Shown here piece by piece: positions 45,595 to 58,892 of a stretch of DNA of 64,000 nucleotides; within the stretch, counting starts at the first letter, position 1; each line of letters begins with the position of its first letter. The DNA is taken from the NCBI RefSeq assembly GCF_001577835.2, contig NC_029536.1, forward strand, positions 124,001 to 188,000, in the 5' to 3' direction. The position numbers were made by a program, and so were the translations under genes. The DNA is from Coturnix japonica. Taxonomy: Eukaryota > Chordata > Aves > Galliformes > Phasianidae. The notes beneath the pieces were generated by a model, which had not been told where the DNA came from, did no database searches, and was given only the letters and a program-made list of their open reading frames with translations.

Positions 45595-45975
45595 CAGCCC
45601 TCTGGGCAACCTGTGCCAGTGCTCCATTACCTGCGCAGTAAAGAAGTGGTTCTTGATGTTTAGGCAGAACCTTTCAGTGTTCCAGGTTATGCCCAGCACT
45701 TCTTGTTCTGGCAGTGGGCACCACAGGAAATAGTAAGGCTCTTTTGCACTCTTCCTTTGAAACTGATAAGATCTTGAGCCCCCCCAGGCTGAACCATCCC
45801 AGCTCCCAGCCCCATCTCATAAGAGGTGCTGCTGTCCCTTGATCATCTCAGTAGTCCTATTTTGGACCTTCCAGTACATCTAGGTCTCCCTTGCACTCGG
45901 GGGCCCAGATGTGGACACAGAACTCCAGGTGTGGCTGTACCACTGCTGAGCAGAGCAGGATCACCTGCTTAATGC
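45595..45975 (-). mobile_element. CR1 LINE fragment
   Basis: The reverse of CR1 ORF2 end and middle: CCCTCTGGGCAACCTGTGCC, later GGCTGAACCATCCCAGCTCC, and AACTCCAGGTGTGGCTGTAC. Diverged but unmistakable in order. Confidence 0.85.
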
Positions 45976-48900
45976 AGCTTGGTAGAAAGGCTCACAGGTC
46001 TGGTATTTGAAATCTACTTGTGTTCTTTCACAATGCAAGCTCATCAGGTTTGAAGCATATTTCCAAGCTTATAAAGCAGCTGAGCTGACCTAACACAAAC
46101 GAATGCATAGGAAGCCACAGGAAACTAAAGCACAACCAATTACCTGTAAGTGAATGCCATTTTTCACAAAGACAATATGAAATGCTGATGAAATGCAGAT
46201 ATTCACTTTTGGGACTATTTGGTGGCTGGTGAGTTATAAGCTTTCACTTCAGGCTGCAACCATCTGCCAGCTGACCTGCTGCTAAGAGTGATTCAAGGAA
46301 TAACTGTGCTGACAGAGCCGCTTTCCCGGTTCTACAGCTTGTGATTCATGCTCACATTCCCCCTTCTCCTGGGTGAGCACTCAGGGGCCTCTCACTGGTG
46401 CTCAGATACGTGCTGCTCCACGGCAGCTTCCCTTTCATCCAAAGCATCATCATGCTCAGAGGGCCTTGGGAAGTTTCCATTTCAGCAATAGCAAAGAAGG
46501 GTTAACAAAGAGTGAGGAAATGTCAGAAAAAATACATTTTGCTTTGGCTCCAAGGGAAAGAGAGCTGGCATCTTTTTGAGAGAGAATTTCCTGAGTAATG
46601 CTGTGGGCGCTACAGGAAAAGCTGTCATGTTATGTCAGGGATCCAACACCCACTGCTTCCACAGCACCAAATGCTCCTTTCCCTCCTGGCTAAAATGGAT
46701 GTTGAATACGATGAGCCTGTAGCATTAAAGGGAGTTAAACCACAACTAGATCACACTTTGCTTGGCTAAAAGTATTAAATACAGACACAACCCTGATAGT
46801 ATTTGTGGAGCCTTGGAAAGGAAAATCCAAGTTGCATATGTCCATTTATAATAAAATAACCTTCTATGAAAAAAGGTTAATAATTCACGTGTGATGCTTC
46901 CTTCCCCAGGATCCCCACACGCTACTCAGATAGCAAAGAAACAGGATTCAAAGTGCCATAAGCAACCACAAAAAAGGCCCAGGTCTTACAATTCCCAAGC
47001 AAAATTGATTGCCAACTGCTAGGCAAGAGCTTCACAAGTCTCCCAACATCACCTGCCCTTCACTTCATACCTTGAACTACATGTATCCTCACCTCATGTC
47101 TCATAGTTTGCCCATAATGATCATGGCCTGGAGTAGCTGCTGATCAGGATGTGGAGAGACCAAAAAAAAAAAAGATAGAAGGGGCCGCAAAATAGGAGAG
47201 ACAGAAAGTCACTGAAAGGAATGAAAGACATCAACAGCACGAGGTGCCTGGAAATAACAGGGATCCTGACTGCTGAACTGTGAGTCAAGGAAAAACATCT
47301 GGGTAGGAATTACCAAGAAGTTCTCTCAGCACACGTTCCTGAGCATGGCATCCCATAGCAGTAGATCTGCACCACTGCCAGCACCTGTGTGAACAGCTTT
47401 CTTACACTGCCATACAAGATGCTTCAGGGAAGCTTTTCTGAATATTCGTTATGCTGGAACAGACCAGACCTTGGTGCCTCTGTTACCTTCTTGAGTCACC
47501 TCCTTGGGCTACCAGCCAGAAAACCCAACATGAAATGTGGTCTGGTGTTCTGTTAATAATATACTCTGTGTTTGTTCATGATCTTTAATCACACGGCTTT
47601 GTGCTCTGTGGAACATCCTGTCTCTCTCGCCTAAACCAGTTCAGAGGTAAAGATGCTTTGGACTCAATCCAGACTACGTACATATGTTTCTGTCTTGCTC
47701 TGGAAGCTGCACCTCAGAGTTCATCCACAACTATCGCAGCTCTCTTACCTTAATTCCTCGTCAGGCTGCTATTAATTTCACTGATAACAGGGCCCTGTAT
47801 TGAAACCATGTGACTGTCAAGTGCCCTCCCAAAGTCCTCTCTTCATGCTTTCTGCTATTTCTACTCCATGTTCTTACTCAGGTCCCAGCACTCCTACAGA
47901 TGCTCATACAAGTGCTTTTTCCTTTGATTATGATGCACTAATATCCTAACAGAGAAAGGTGTCTGCATCTGGTTACACTTTTTGGCACAAAACTAAGAAC
48001 ATCTGTTTAAAAAAAGTCTACAATTACATAAATATTAAAGTTAGCAATGCCTTTGAGGTGTAACTTCAACCCTTCATAGGCTGAAGGCAAACTTCACTGA
48101 AAACAAGCAGCATGACTGGGAGTACAAGTTACGACACACAAAACACCAACCATCTCATCAGCTGGTTCCCCAGCCATAAAACAGATGGTAGGAAAGCAGT
48201 CTCAGGATCTGCAGCATGTGTGCACCTTGTAGCCCAGAGCAGTGGCTACAAATGAACAAGAAGGAAAGATGGCTTAAAATAGTTCTGACACACTGAGTCC
48301 TGCTCACCACTGTGTGGTGCTAGAGACCAAGGCTGGCAATGCACTCCTTGCATAAGAAATAGGAAACAGTGAAGTTCAAAGCAATTTCTTGCTAGCGTTG
48401 ACTTCAGTTTTTTAAGCATTACTTACCTCTGCATTTTAAGTTGAATTTGAGAAATGAAGAGAAAATTGCAGACTAAAGTTTGTCTGCCCTTCAGGCGCTT
48501 CCTGCGCCAGTGACAAGAGCAGAACACAAAGTTGTGGGGAAAGAAGTTTTGACTTCAGCTACTGACCTTTTCCTGTTTTTAAGAAGGAAATATTTGCCTT
48601 CAAAAACTGGTCTGGAAGCAGCACTGCCCACCTTTACGTTCCTAGCTAGTTGCTGGAAGCATGCCTGCAATGGACCACGCTCAGAAACAGGCTCGGCTCT
48701 GGTTTGCTTCATTCTGAGTTTCTCTCTTAACTTCTCCTGCTGCTCTCCAAGCAGAGTGGGCGCTTAATTGCCACTTGGTCTTCCGGGCCATCCTCTGCCA
48801 AAAGGAAATTACAAACCTTCTCTCTGCCAGCCTTGTAATCACTTGGCTAATGGAAGGACAAAGTCCAGCAATCCCCTTATAGAACAGGCAGATAATTCAA

Positions 48901-51304
48901 GTACTATCAACCTAAAAGTGAGTACTGCAGATAATTGAATTAGCCACAAATTGTTCCCTGTACAACTACACAGTACCCTCTGATCACAGTGACAGTTAAC
49001 AGTGAATTCTCCCATGCAGACACGTAGGCATAACTGCAAACATAGAGAAGACAAAACTTCCAGATTATTTTTCCACAACCATTCCACTGCATTATTGGAC
49101 CAGAGGATGGATTCACTGTTATTGTGCTGTTACCTCACAAATGTAAGGAAAAAAAAAAATCACAGGGTAACCTCAGCACCTCTGTGTTGTCACTATCAGC
49201 AAAGTCCTTCACTTTTGACCAAAAACATCAAAGCAGTTCATTTTGTTCCAGCTGATAAACCCTTTCAGAAAGAACATTGTGTTCTCCCATTACAGAAGGT
49301 TCCAAACCATACATTTTTTGTGGGAGAAGACGGCTTAATTGTAACCGAGAGAAACATACCAAGTAATTTAAGAAAGAACACATTGAAAATGCCTTCTATT
49401 TGGAACAGTTTCATATGCTCAGATCAAACTAAATCCCTCCCCTCCACACACATCCTTTAGCTCTGTTTAAGACTCACAGCCCGCCTGCAGGTACTGCTGC
49501 CCTGTCTCTGCCTCTAGGAAAGAATTAAGAGGTAATTAAAACACAGAGCAAACTATACTGTTAGTTCAACCAATGCAGGTATACCCTGATCCCTCACTTA
49601 TCAATGGCTTACTTGCCAAGCAAACTGACCCAGTGAATCAGCTATTACAAGAAAATGATGTCACGTATGAGAATTCTGAACTAGTAACCTCCAGTATTCT
49701 TTGAGCACTTGGGAATAATTCCTGCATTAGTCAGGGAGCAGTGAGTGTAAACTGCCACTGCCTCAGTGAGTCACGAACAAAAGACTTGGCACCTCTTAGA
49801 GCTTTGTGCAACCCTGCTTGTATTCTTCCACTACAGGCCAATATTTCCCAAACTGAGCACACAGTAAGCACAGCCATGACCCTACTACATCTCTACTAGG
49901 CAATGACTCATCCAAGTATGCTCCAATCAATTTGAGTTCCAGGATCTGTGCTACTCCATGTTTAGACATATATTCATTAAATCAGAAGCATTTCTCATTG
50001 GACTTTTACACAGAAAGCTTCCACCTCAGGACAAACAGAGTGCCTTATAGGAAGCATAAGACCAGGCTTATAAGCATTCCGCATCAAGAGAATTCATTTC
50101 CAATCCCTCATTAAATCTACCAAATTACAAATACTCTTTTATCAGATACACAGTCTTCATTGGCTTTGGCACTCATTCCATCAAAAATGAAACTTCAAAG
50201 CTTGCTGTCTTGGTAGGTGTCCCTGAAATCCTTTCCATCAAGTAAAAGATGCAGCACTGTAGATTAGCACCAAGCCTGCTCAAAGCATCTGGGTATTTGT
50301 CAAGGAAAAAAGTCTCTCTGAAGTCTGAGGTAGAAACAAAAGGTTTTAACATGTGAAGCTAAGAAAAAAGCATCCACTATTATCTACATGGTTTGGAATT
50401 TGCCTGTATTTGGACAGCAGATCTGAGCTGATGCTCTACCCACTCATTTAAGCTTAAGACCTGTACAGTAATGAGCATTAATGGGCATAAGCCTTGAATC
50501 TCCAGCAAGCAGTTTGCTATACTACTGAATAAAGTCCTCTTGATTCATAGTCCTTCGCAGACAGGCAGTGGCATCTGGTGTATAGGTGGTTCCCAACAAC
50601 CTCTGAGTCACACAGACAAAGCTGTAGTTTCTGTACATTGCCTACATCTGGTGTTTGGTAGAGGGCAACAGGAGAAGAATAGCGAGTAGCTGAGCAATGA
50701 ATTCTTCTCTGAATCAGTACACAGTGGGTTGCACCACCTCCCACAAATAAGAGATGGAGAACCTGGAGCTCTCAGAGGCCCCATCTCCTGAGAGTGATTA
50801 TCTCCAATTACTGCTTTGTTTTTGTACATATATATTTCTCTTCCTCACCGGAAGCTTTTAATTTGCTTTTATCCTTAGGGATGCTATTACTTGAACTCAC
50901 AGTGTTTCCACTTAATGAAAGTCAGCTCAGATCCTCTGTGTTGCTCATCCTTGATGGCCACAAGTGCTTCAGAAGTACCAACTTTCCTTTCCAAGGCCTG
51001 ACAAAGCCATAGATAACTTAGCTTCACTGACTCTCCCCTACAGAACTTCTCCCTAACTTAAGCCTCCCTGGTCAATAAGAAACAGGAATGGTTTTTCCAC
51101 AGAACCAGTCATAGGAAAGTAGGAATTCCAGCTTCCTCCCTCAGCATTCCATGCAGAGGAATCAGCTACAATGTGCTTTTTCATTTTCCTCTGATTAACA
51201 AAGAAAGTTCACACAAGGAAAGCACCGCATACTTTTTAGGTACAGACTCTGAAGACACATCTGGGTTAGCGAGGCGGAGGCTGGAGCTGTGGAAATTGCC
51301 TTAT

Positions 51305-51560
51305 TACTACACAGAATCACAAAATACCCCAAGTCAAATGGAATCCATAAGGATCATTGCGTCCAACCCCTGGGTCCATGTGGGACCACCCAAAATTCAA
51401 AGCATGTTTCACAAAGCATTGAACAAAAGCTCCCCGAGGTCCAGCAGCCCGGGGCTGTGCCCACTGCCCTGGGCAGCCTGTGCCACGTCCACCTGCTTTG
51501 GTGCAGAACTTTTTCTGAACACCTCACCTGCCCCTTCCCTGACACAGCTCCATGCTCAAC
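51305..51560 (-). mobile_element. CR1 LINE 3' end fragment
   Basis: The plus strand begins with the reverse of the CR1 tail (AGAATCACAAAATACCCCAA), then GATCATTGCGTCCAACCCCT and GCCCTGGGCAGCCTGTGCCA. Confidence 0.85.
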
Positions 51561-51892
51561 ATGTCAGGCATTGAATAAAAGCACTGAAAGAGGTAATCTT
51601 TTCATCACTGGTGGCAATAAAATGAGTAGATATTCCAGACCAGAAGGATCCATCTAATTCTGTCTTCTCTAAGTGAGTTGTCAGTACCAGCTTCCCTAAA
51701 GCAACATGTAAGTTAAATATTAATCCTACACGAGATAAGAACTTTTCTTACAGACAAAAAGTTAATCAGGTTATCAAGTCTCCCATGTGCAATTCCCCAT
51801 CACTTTGAGGCCAATGACACCCACTGCACTTTAAGCAATCACCCTGGCTCCGGTGCCTCTCTCTGCTATGGAAAAAAAAAATAAATCACTAC

Positions 51893-54800
51893 CTCTATAA
51901 CGTCCAGCTCTCACATCACCGTAACCCTGCAAAATGTCTGTGCCAGTAGTTTTATATCTGGGGAACACAAATCTTTCAGTAAGAACAACCAGCAGGTGAC
52001 CAAGAGAGGACAGCTGGGAAGACAAGATCAGCAGGTAGCAATGCCAGCACTTCAGGAATTCTTTAACATGGGTTTTAGGTAATGTAATAGCCTATCTCAG
52101 CTGCAGATAAGATGCAAGTGGGGCTGAACACAGCTCAGTAAATTGACTTGTCTCCTATCCATAAGGTCTTGCTTGTTCTGAAGGAAACTTTTTCACAAAA
52201 TCTGCTAAGTACTGCAAGTCACGTCCATGAGCTGGAGTCACCCTTGAGGAAAGACTGGGGGCAGGCAGCTCTCAGCACTGCCATCGTCATAAAGGACTTG
52301 TAAACCATCTTCTCCAATACGAATGGCAGCTCCGCTTATACGAAAGGCACTGGTGAGCATCCTCAGAAGGTTGGCAGGGCCGTAGTACCCATCTCCGCCA
52401 AGGCAACAGCAGCCTCCAAGAATGAATGGCTTCATCTTCCTCACTCGGTTACATACAGATGAAGCACAATTGCAGTTTCCCCATTTCTACAGAAAAGCAT
52501 CACTAAAGGTGACACTCTCAGCTCTTCTCTCATGGGTTTTCCAGTTCGGTTTCTTCAGAGCAGCCAGATCTAACACACTGAAGAGGAAGGCCAGCCTCTC
52601 CTGAATCCCATCCGACCTGAAATACTGGCTTTGCTGGCCAGAAGCCCAGGGAAGGCTGTAACTGTGACACTGTATGCAGCATCTACACTTAACCTTTTCC
52701 CTCCCAGGTTACCAGAACCAGCATCTTAGCAACAAAGAACTCTTCACATACAGCTTCTCATTTCTATTTCCAGTTGAGCACTCCCAAGGCAATGCTAAGC
52801 AGCAGCTGCCATTAGTGCAATGCCTGCCAAGCTGTGAGTCAGCCACTGGGCTCGTCTGGCAAGCACTCAGCCTCCCCACCACCCCCAGGGCCAGAGCCTC
52901 CTGTGCCAAGCGCCTCCAGCACTTCTCAACCAGGGCTTCAGCAACACCCTCACCTCTGGCCAACTGGTTGCCCTGTCCCACTCCTGCCTCAGCTCAAGCA
53001 ATAGTGAAGTTCGCAGTGCCTTTATTTCTTTTGTCTTGCCTAAATAAAAATCCTTCGAATTGCCCTTTGCACATAATCCCTGCTCCTTGCACAGGTGTAC
53101 TTTCAACTGCATCATAGTTTGATATGTTTACAAAGGTTTCTCCAACCACATCTAGCTCTGTATGAAAAAAGTACACTGATTTTCCAACAGATTAATGGGA
53201 TATTAGCAGCTGGAACTGGCAGTTGGAAAACTCCTTAAACTTTAAAAGCAACAGCCACTCCAGAGCTTCTGTTCTGAGGTTCTTATTGAGAAAGAGGATT
53301 TCTTCTGAAGTTTTAAGATGCACCATTTAAAACAAAAAAATCCAGACCCTAACACATTTTGTTCCTCAGTCTAACACGCATTCATGGAAGGGAAGTCTTC
53401 AAACGTTAATCACCATGTTCATTTTAGGAATTGCTGAAGTAAACGATGCACAGGGTCATGTGGATAAATCAAGTTCAAGCAAGCTGGACAAAGACGCACT
53501 TAAAGCTTTCTGTTTTCCTGCTTTTAATATGAATTGGATCATATGGCAAACTAGAGTGGTGAGGACCCCTGGGAGGTCCCTCATCCCACCTCTTCCTGCA
53601 GATGGGATCATCAGCCACATGGTCACACCAGCTATCTTAGGGCTAAGACCTAATAATGCCTGTATGCTCCTGGAAATAAAGATCCCATGCCACCTCTTCT
53701 GCTTGAATTTCTTCAAGGCTCAAGACTGGACTGTTACATTCTGCACCTAAAAGCAGCACTGGAATCTCATCCTTCCTTTCTTCTGCAGCATTCTACATCA
53801 CAGAAAGATGTGCTGAACTGGCAAACAACATGCTTTCAGATCCTGCCCCGGAGACTACCTGACAGAGCAGCGCAGATGAAGGCACAGCTTCCATTATGAG
53901 GCAATGCTATCACAACTCCTGTGGCACGTGCCAATTTCCAAAGAACTTCAGGCAAATGAGAGATGCAGTCCCGCTGTGCAAGTCTTCCCTGAAGGAATTC
54001 CAAGTGAATTTATAGTAACTGATGGAAGATGCTGACAGACTGCTCCCACACCCCCACCCAAGGGGAGAAAAGAATTTAGCCTTACAAACAAAGACATTAC
54101 AGGTTGGGGTATCCCAGCTACCTCAAGCCTGACTCCAGTGGCTGGACTTTGGGTCACTCAGCTATCAGGACAAATCAAACCAACCCTTTCACTTTGACAC
54201 CAAAAGGTAATGACTCTCATGACATATCTTCCCATTCACTTGCTTGTCAAATAACACTGTTGATAACTTCTTTACAAATCAAACATCAGCTACCATAACG
54301 TGGTGTAAAAGCACGCTGCTCCAGCTTCTCTCAAGTATGGATAGCTATGGGACAGGACAGGTAGTTAATCAGAAACTGTAAATTCAAGTGATTAAATATA
54401 CCTAATATACTTTCTATGGCACTTAGTAGTCCCAGGCAATTTCTAAGAAAAGCAAAGCGTGTTCTGAAGATTCCATATAGCAAAAAGCCTCTGGAGAATC
54501 ACAGGAATTGTCACGCAGGATACAGAGCCCAGCTACCAACACTGAAATGAACTGCAGATCAATCGGTCACACGGATACAGACAGCAGCTTTGGCCAGTCA
54601 CATGTCTCCCCAAGGAAAAGGTAAAGCTTAAAGCAATTCCTTTTCTCCAGTCTGAGTTTAGTTTACCTTACTTCCCAAAGCAATTTCAAAGCACATGTTG
54701 AATGGCACTAAGAACAATCCTTCAGCAAACTGGTAGGGAAGAACTATACTGAGATGTCTGCCAACCCGCATAAGACTGTGATACTGTAATATACTTGTAG

Positions 54801-57800
54801 CTGAAGCTGACTGTCTTGTGGTGGGGCTGTTTACACAAGGAACATTTTATCCTCATATTACTGCACATTTTGTTTCACACCAAGTGCAATTTGTTATACA
54901 TAATACATTTTACTCAACTCCAGCCCTGTGTACTGCCTCTAATAGAAGCCACTAGCAAATATGAAAAGAGCATTCAGCAGAAACGGAGCAGAGCAAACCT
55001 CTGCCTTCTGTCCATTGCCTGCATTGGATTTAGCAGTCAGCTCTACTGACACGTCACAAATGGTGACTTATGGCCACTACCTGCTTCAGGTCCTCCTCCC
55101 CCTCCATCATTCCTTGCTGAGGCACAAGGACATTCACAATCAACCTTTCAGAGCACTATGAGCTCACCTTGCCCTGAAGCAGCACTTTTAATGGTTAATT
55201 TACTAGGACAAGGGCTATTTAAAGCCACCCTTTCCTTAAGCCTTATCTGTTTGTTTTAAGATACAAGAACTTGTACTTTCACTACACGTACTGCTGGATT
55301 AGGTTTTCCATTGAAATACATGCTGTCACTTGGGAGAAAGCCAGCTGGCATCAGGAGACAGCACAGCTCAACTGCTGTCAATTACTGCACAGGAATACAA
55401 TACCATTCTTATGATAAGGAAAAATGTGTTTACCAGAGGTTTTCACTGGTGTTTGGTGTGTGCTGGGGACAAGCATATGAGCAGAAAAACATCCTTGTAT
55501 GCAGTGAGCAGCATGGGGAAGTGTGAAACAGCATGCTGGTATTGAGCACACAGATCTCTGCATGTGTGTGTTAGTGTATGGAAAGCTCATTTTCAAAGCT
55601 GTAAGAAGAGGATTTAAGAGAGATCATTAACCTGACACTAGAAAAAAATCTGTCCTCTGCAAAAATCTCACCATTCCCCACTGATATACAGACAGCATCC
55701 TTCCCTGCTGGCTGAGAGGATAAGGAAAGCAGGAGGTAAAAACCTGCATTACTAGAAATCCTCTCACAAATCCTTCATGAAAACCTTATTTTTAAACTTC
55801 CAGGAAGCTTATTTTTAATCTTCCAGAAAAAAAAAAGACAAATCACACCAGCATTAGAAAGAGCCTGTGTGTCAAATCTGAGTCACAGGCCTTTGCTTCA
55901 TCATAAAGGTATTCTGATGGCAGATGTGGTTCAGCTTATTTACAGGTTGGCAGGTCATTTTTTAACTTGTCAAAACATGTGCCAGGCATGTGTGTAGCAG
56001 CCAGATAAGCTCTAGTGTAGGTAGATTCTGAAAGCAGCAAGCAGAAACAAACATCTAATACAGATGGTTATCATTTATACTTTGATTCTGGCTTCATTCT
56101 ACTATCTTTACATCACTGTAATTACACTCCACATTTCCTTCATGATTCATCATTGCATAACAAACTAGATAGGTGCTTTATGGGTGTGTTGCAGGTTTGC
56201 ACAATTAACTCAGTCTATTGGACTGGAAATGACGATTTGTATTAGCTGAAAAGATCATGTGGCTGTGTAGTTTGTGGGTGTTGGTTGATTAGAATGGAAA
56301 GTGCCAATTAGAGAAGGAGAAAATGACAAACTCATTATGTTTAAGGAGAAGCACTTATGTCTTCCTGGAAATTTTGAAGTTTACCTGGGATAGGATTCAC
56401 AGATGCTGAGCTTCAAAGAAAATGATTCTTGGGACGGCAAAAGAGGAGATGGAGGGATAACAAACACAACATCCAGGAGCAGGATGAGAGAACAGCCTAA
56501 GACCGTCCCTGAGCCATTTCCTCACTCATGAACGCAGATGGCTATTCCTACAACAACACCAGCACCAATAAACACTGGTCAATCTTGTATTATTATTTTT
56601 TTAGCCAGACTTCACAGGAGATTCAATACACTGAGGATATAAATTATGTATCATGCAAAAGCGATCTCTTCAACATAATAAAGCAGTCGGAATTCTGGCA
56701 ATGAGACACCTTGGTGCATAATTACATTAAAATAAACTACCTGCCACTCAGCATATCCCCAGCCTTGCTTTTTCTGCTAACTTGCATTGACGACAGCTGC
56801 AACTTCCAGCAATTGCTACAAGGTTCAAAAGTACGAACTGTGCTCCAGAGTTTACCCTGCAGTATTTCTCAACAGCGCGAAATACGGTGTGTGTGGGTGC
56901 GGGATGCAAGGGGAGGCTCAGCTTCTGACCAAATGAATCCAGACAACCAAGTTTGAAAAGGAAAAAAGCAAACAAACAAAAAACCCACACAACCTTCACC
57001 ACAAGTTGGGAGAGGGAAGAGACCACAAAGTGTTACACAGAAAGGTTTTTCTGAGAATTACAGTGATCACAGCAGCTTTTCTCCCCTTCTCCCCCGCTTG
57101 CAGCCAGCACTGCTGAGCACAAGGAGATGAGACCTGTCCTATACAGACACATGTGGGTGCACATTCCTATGACAAGTATGTATAAGTGACATCCATGCCT
57201 TAGATGCTCATTCTGAAATGTTCTTAAGGTAACCTGATCTTAAAGGCACTTGATCAGCGCTCAGCTCTTCAGAAAAATCACAGAAAATCCATACCTTACA
57301 CAAGGAAACTTTAGGCTCCAGAACTGTAAATGCCATTCATGAAGACATTAAAATCATGCCTGATTTCTGATGTGACAACAAAACACAACCAAATCCAGCA
57401 GCACAATCTCATGGGAACGTCCATAATAAGGAACCAGTAGTGCAAACACAGACACCCGTCTCAAAGTAATAAACCATCAGCAGCCTGTTGTGCCCCCTTC
57501 CTCATGGGCTGCTGAGGCAGAACGTGAAATACAAATAAAAGGAGCTTGATAGTTTTTGGAAACCGAATTACTGACCTATACATTTCTACAGCCCTCAGCA
57601 TTGCATCTTTTGTGAAGTACTGACTGGGATTTGAGTCAGCCCCTCCATTTCGGATGGTCCTCCCAGTGAACTGCCCTGAAAGAATCCAAGTAAAACCAAA
57701 GCAGCACAAGCTGTGGGTAACTCAGCACAGCAGAGCAAGGCTTTTTGGCAACCAGTTTGTGTGCCTGAAAGCAACAAGGAACTCGATTTGGAAGAGCTGT

Positions 57801-58892
57801 ATAACAACGTGTCTACGTCAGCAGTATTTATGTAACATTTCTTTGAGGCATTCCAATGTTACTGGATGAAGAGTGAAAAACAGATGGGACCGTGGCCATT
57901 TCTGGGAAACACAAGTGTGAACAACCACCTATTTTTAATTTATCAAGTTCCATTCCAGTCTAAGCTGCTACAGAATCTGCGTCAATCTTTGTGTCCTTTT
58001 TTGATCTCTTCCCTCGTTTAGCTTATGCTTATGTACTGAAAAAGCCTGAGCACATGATTACCCCATCCAGGCAACATGCCTTTGAAATGGCTTTTTAATC
58101 TACACTCTCCACTCCCTGACAGACTGACTTTTGCAGTATGTCTGTATTTGCTGTCTAGACACTTGCATATGCTAACCTCTAATTTAGCCCTCCCTTACTG
58201 ACCCATGAGTTTCCTCCCTTCTGTGGGTCTTCTGGCTAAACTGGAAATGCAGCACACTCATTCTACCCTATACCTGCCTGGTGTAATTGCATTTGTACAA
58301 ATCTGACCAGTGAAATAAGCATACGTTCATCATTTACAATAACAATGAATCCTTACACTGAAACAAGTTTTGCAATGCTCTCCTCATCCCGTGCCCTTCT
58401 TTGCTGGCCCCAAACTTAAAGAATGAGTGGTCCTTTCCAGAACAATTCAGAATATCTGTGTAAACAGGGACCTGAGCTGAATCTCGTGCTGTGTGCCCAG
58501 CTACACAGGCAGAAGATGATAGAAGTACCTGGCTAATACATGAAAAGGAAAGGAAAATGCATACATGCCCTAAGAATAGCCAAAGAACAGTTCAAATCTA
58601 ATGTCAGTCCAAGGCAATATTGCCTCTAGCATGGAGAAAAAAAGAAACTAACAGATTTTTAGGTCAGTGGGTGACATCCTCTCCCAGCAATCTGACACGA
58701 GGCACTTCCTCCACAACCTTAATGGGTGTTTTCCTTCAGTCTGTGTGTGCCCAGTTTCTCAGCCCATGCTAATGCTTCCGGTGTTTGCAGTGCTCAGAGA
58801 AGTAATGAGGGTGTGCAGCTGAGAGCTCACCAAAGCCATTCAGTACCTCCACTTTAAATACTATCTTTGCACCACAAACCACTTCCATGTGC
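51893..58892 (-). other. Three phase-compatible exon-like frames of an unidentified minus-strand gene
   Basis: Three minus-strand segments have acceptor and donor in place: 58892-58831 (62 nt; MEVVCGAKIVF), 57675-57576 (100 nt; GGADSNPSQYFTKDAMLRAV) and 51957-51893 (65 nt; GTDILQGYGDVRAGRY). Their phases fit in this order (1-nt end with 2-nt start; 2-nt end with 1-nt start). The peptides are not low-complexity, but I do not recognise the family, and short open exons with splice-like borders do occur by chance. They would be read away from the 61.5 kb CpG island. Confidence 0.2.
52238..52430 (-). other. Exon-like open frame ending in TGA
   Basis: The minus strand reads GYYGPANLLRMLTSAF, then IRIGEDGLQVLYDDGSAE, up to PPVFPQG and TGA at 52238. 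It looks protein-like, with mixed third positions, but no good acceptor precedes it and I do not recognise it. A GTGACT donor next to the stop is possible. Confidence 0.2.

Noticed and set aside
53456-53716. 86-codon minus-strand frame, considered as a transposon or exon
   Set aside because: No family resemblance and no matching splice borders.
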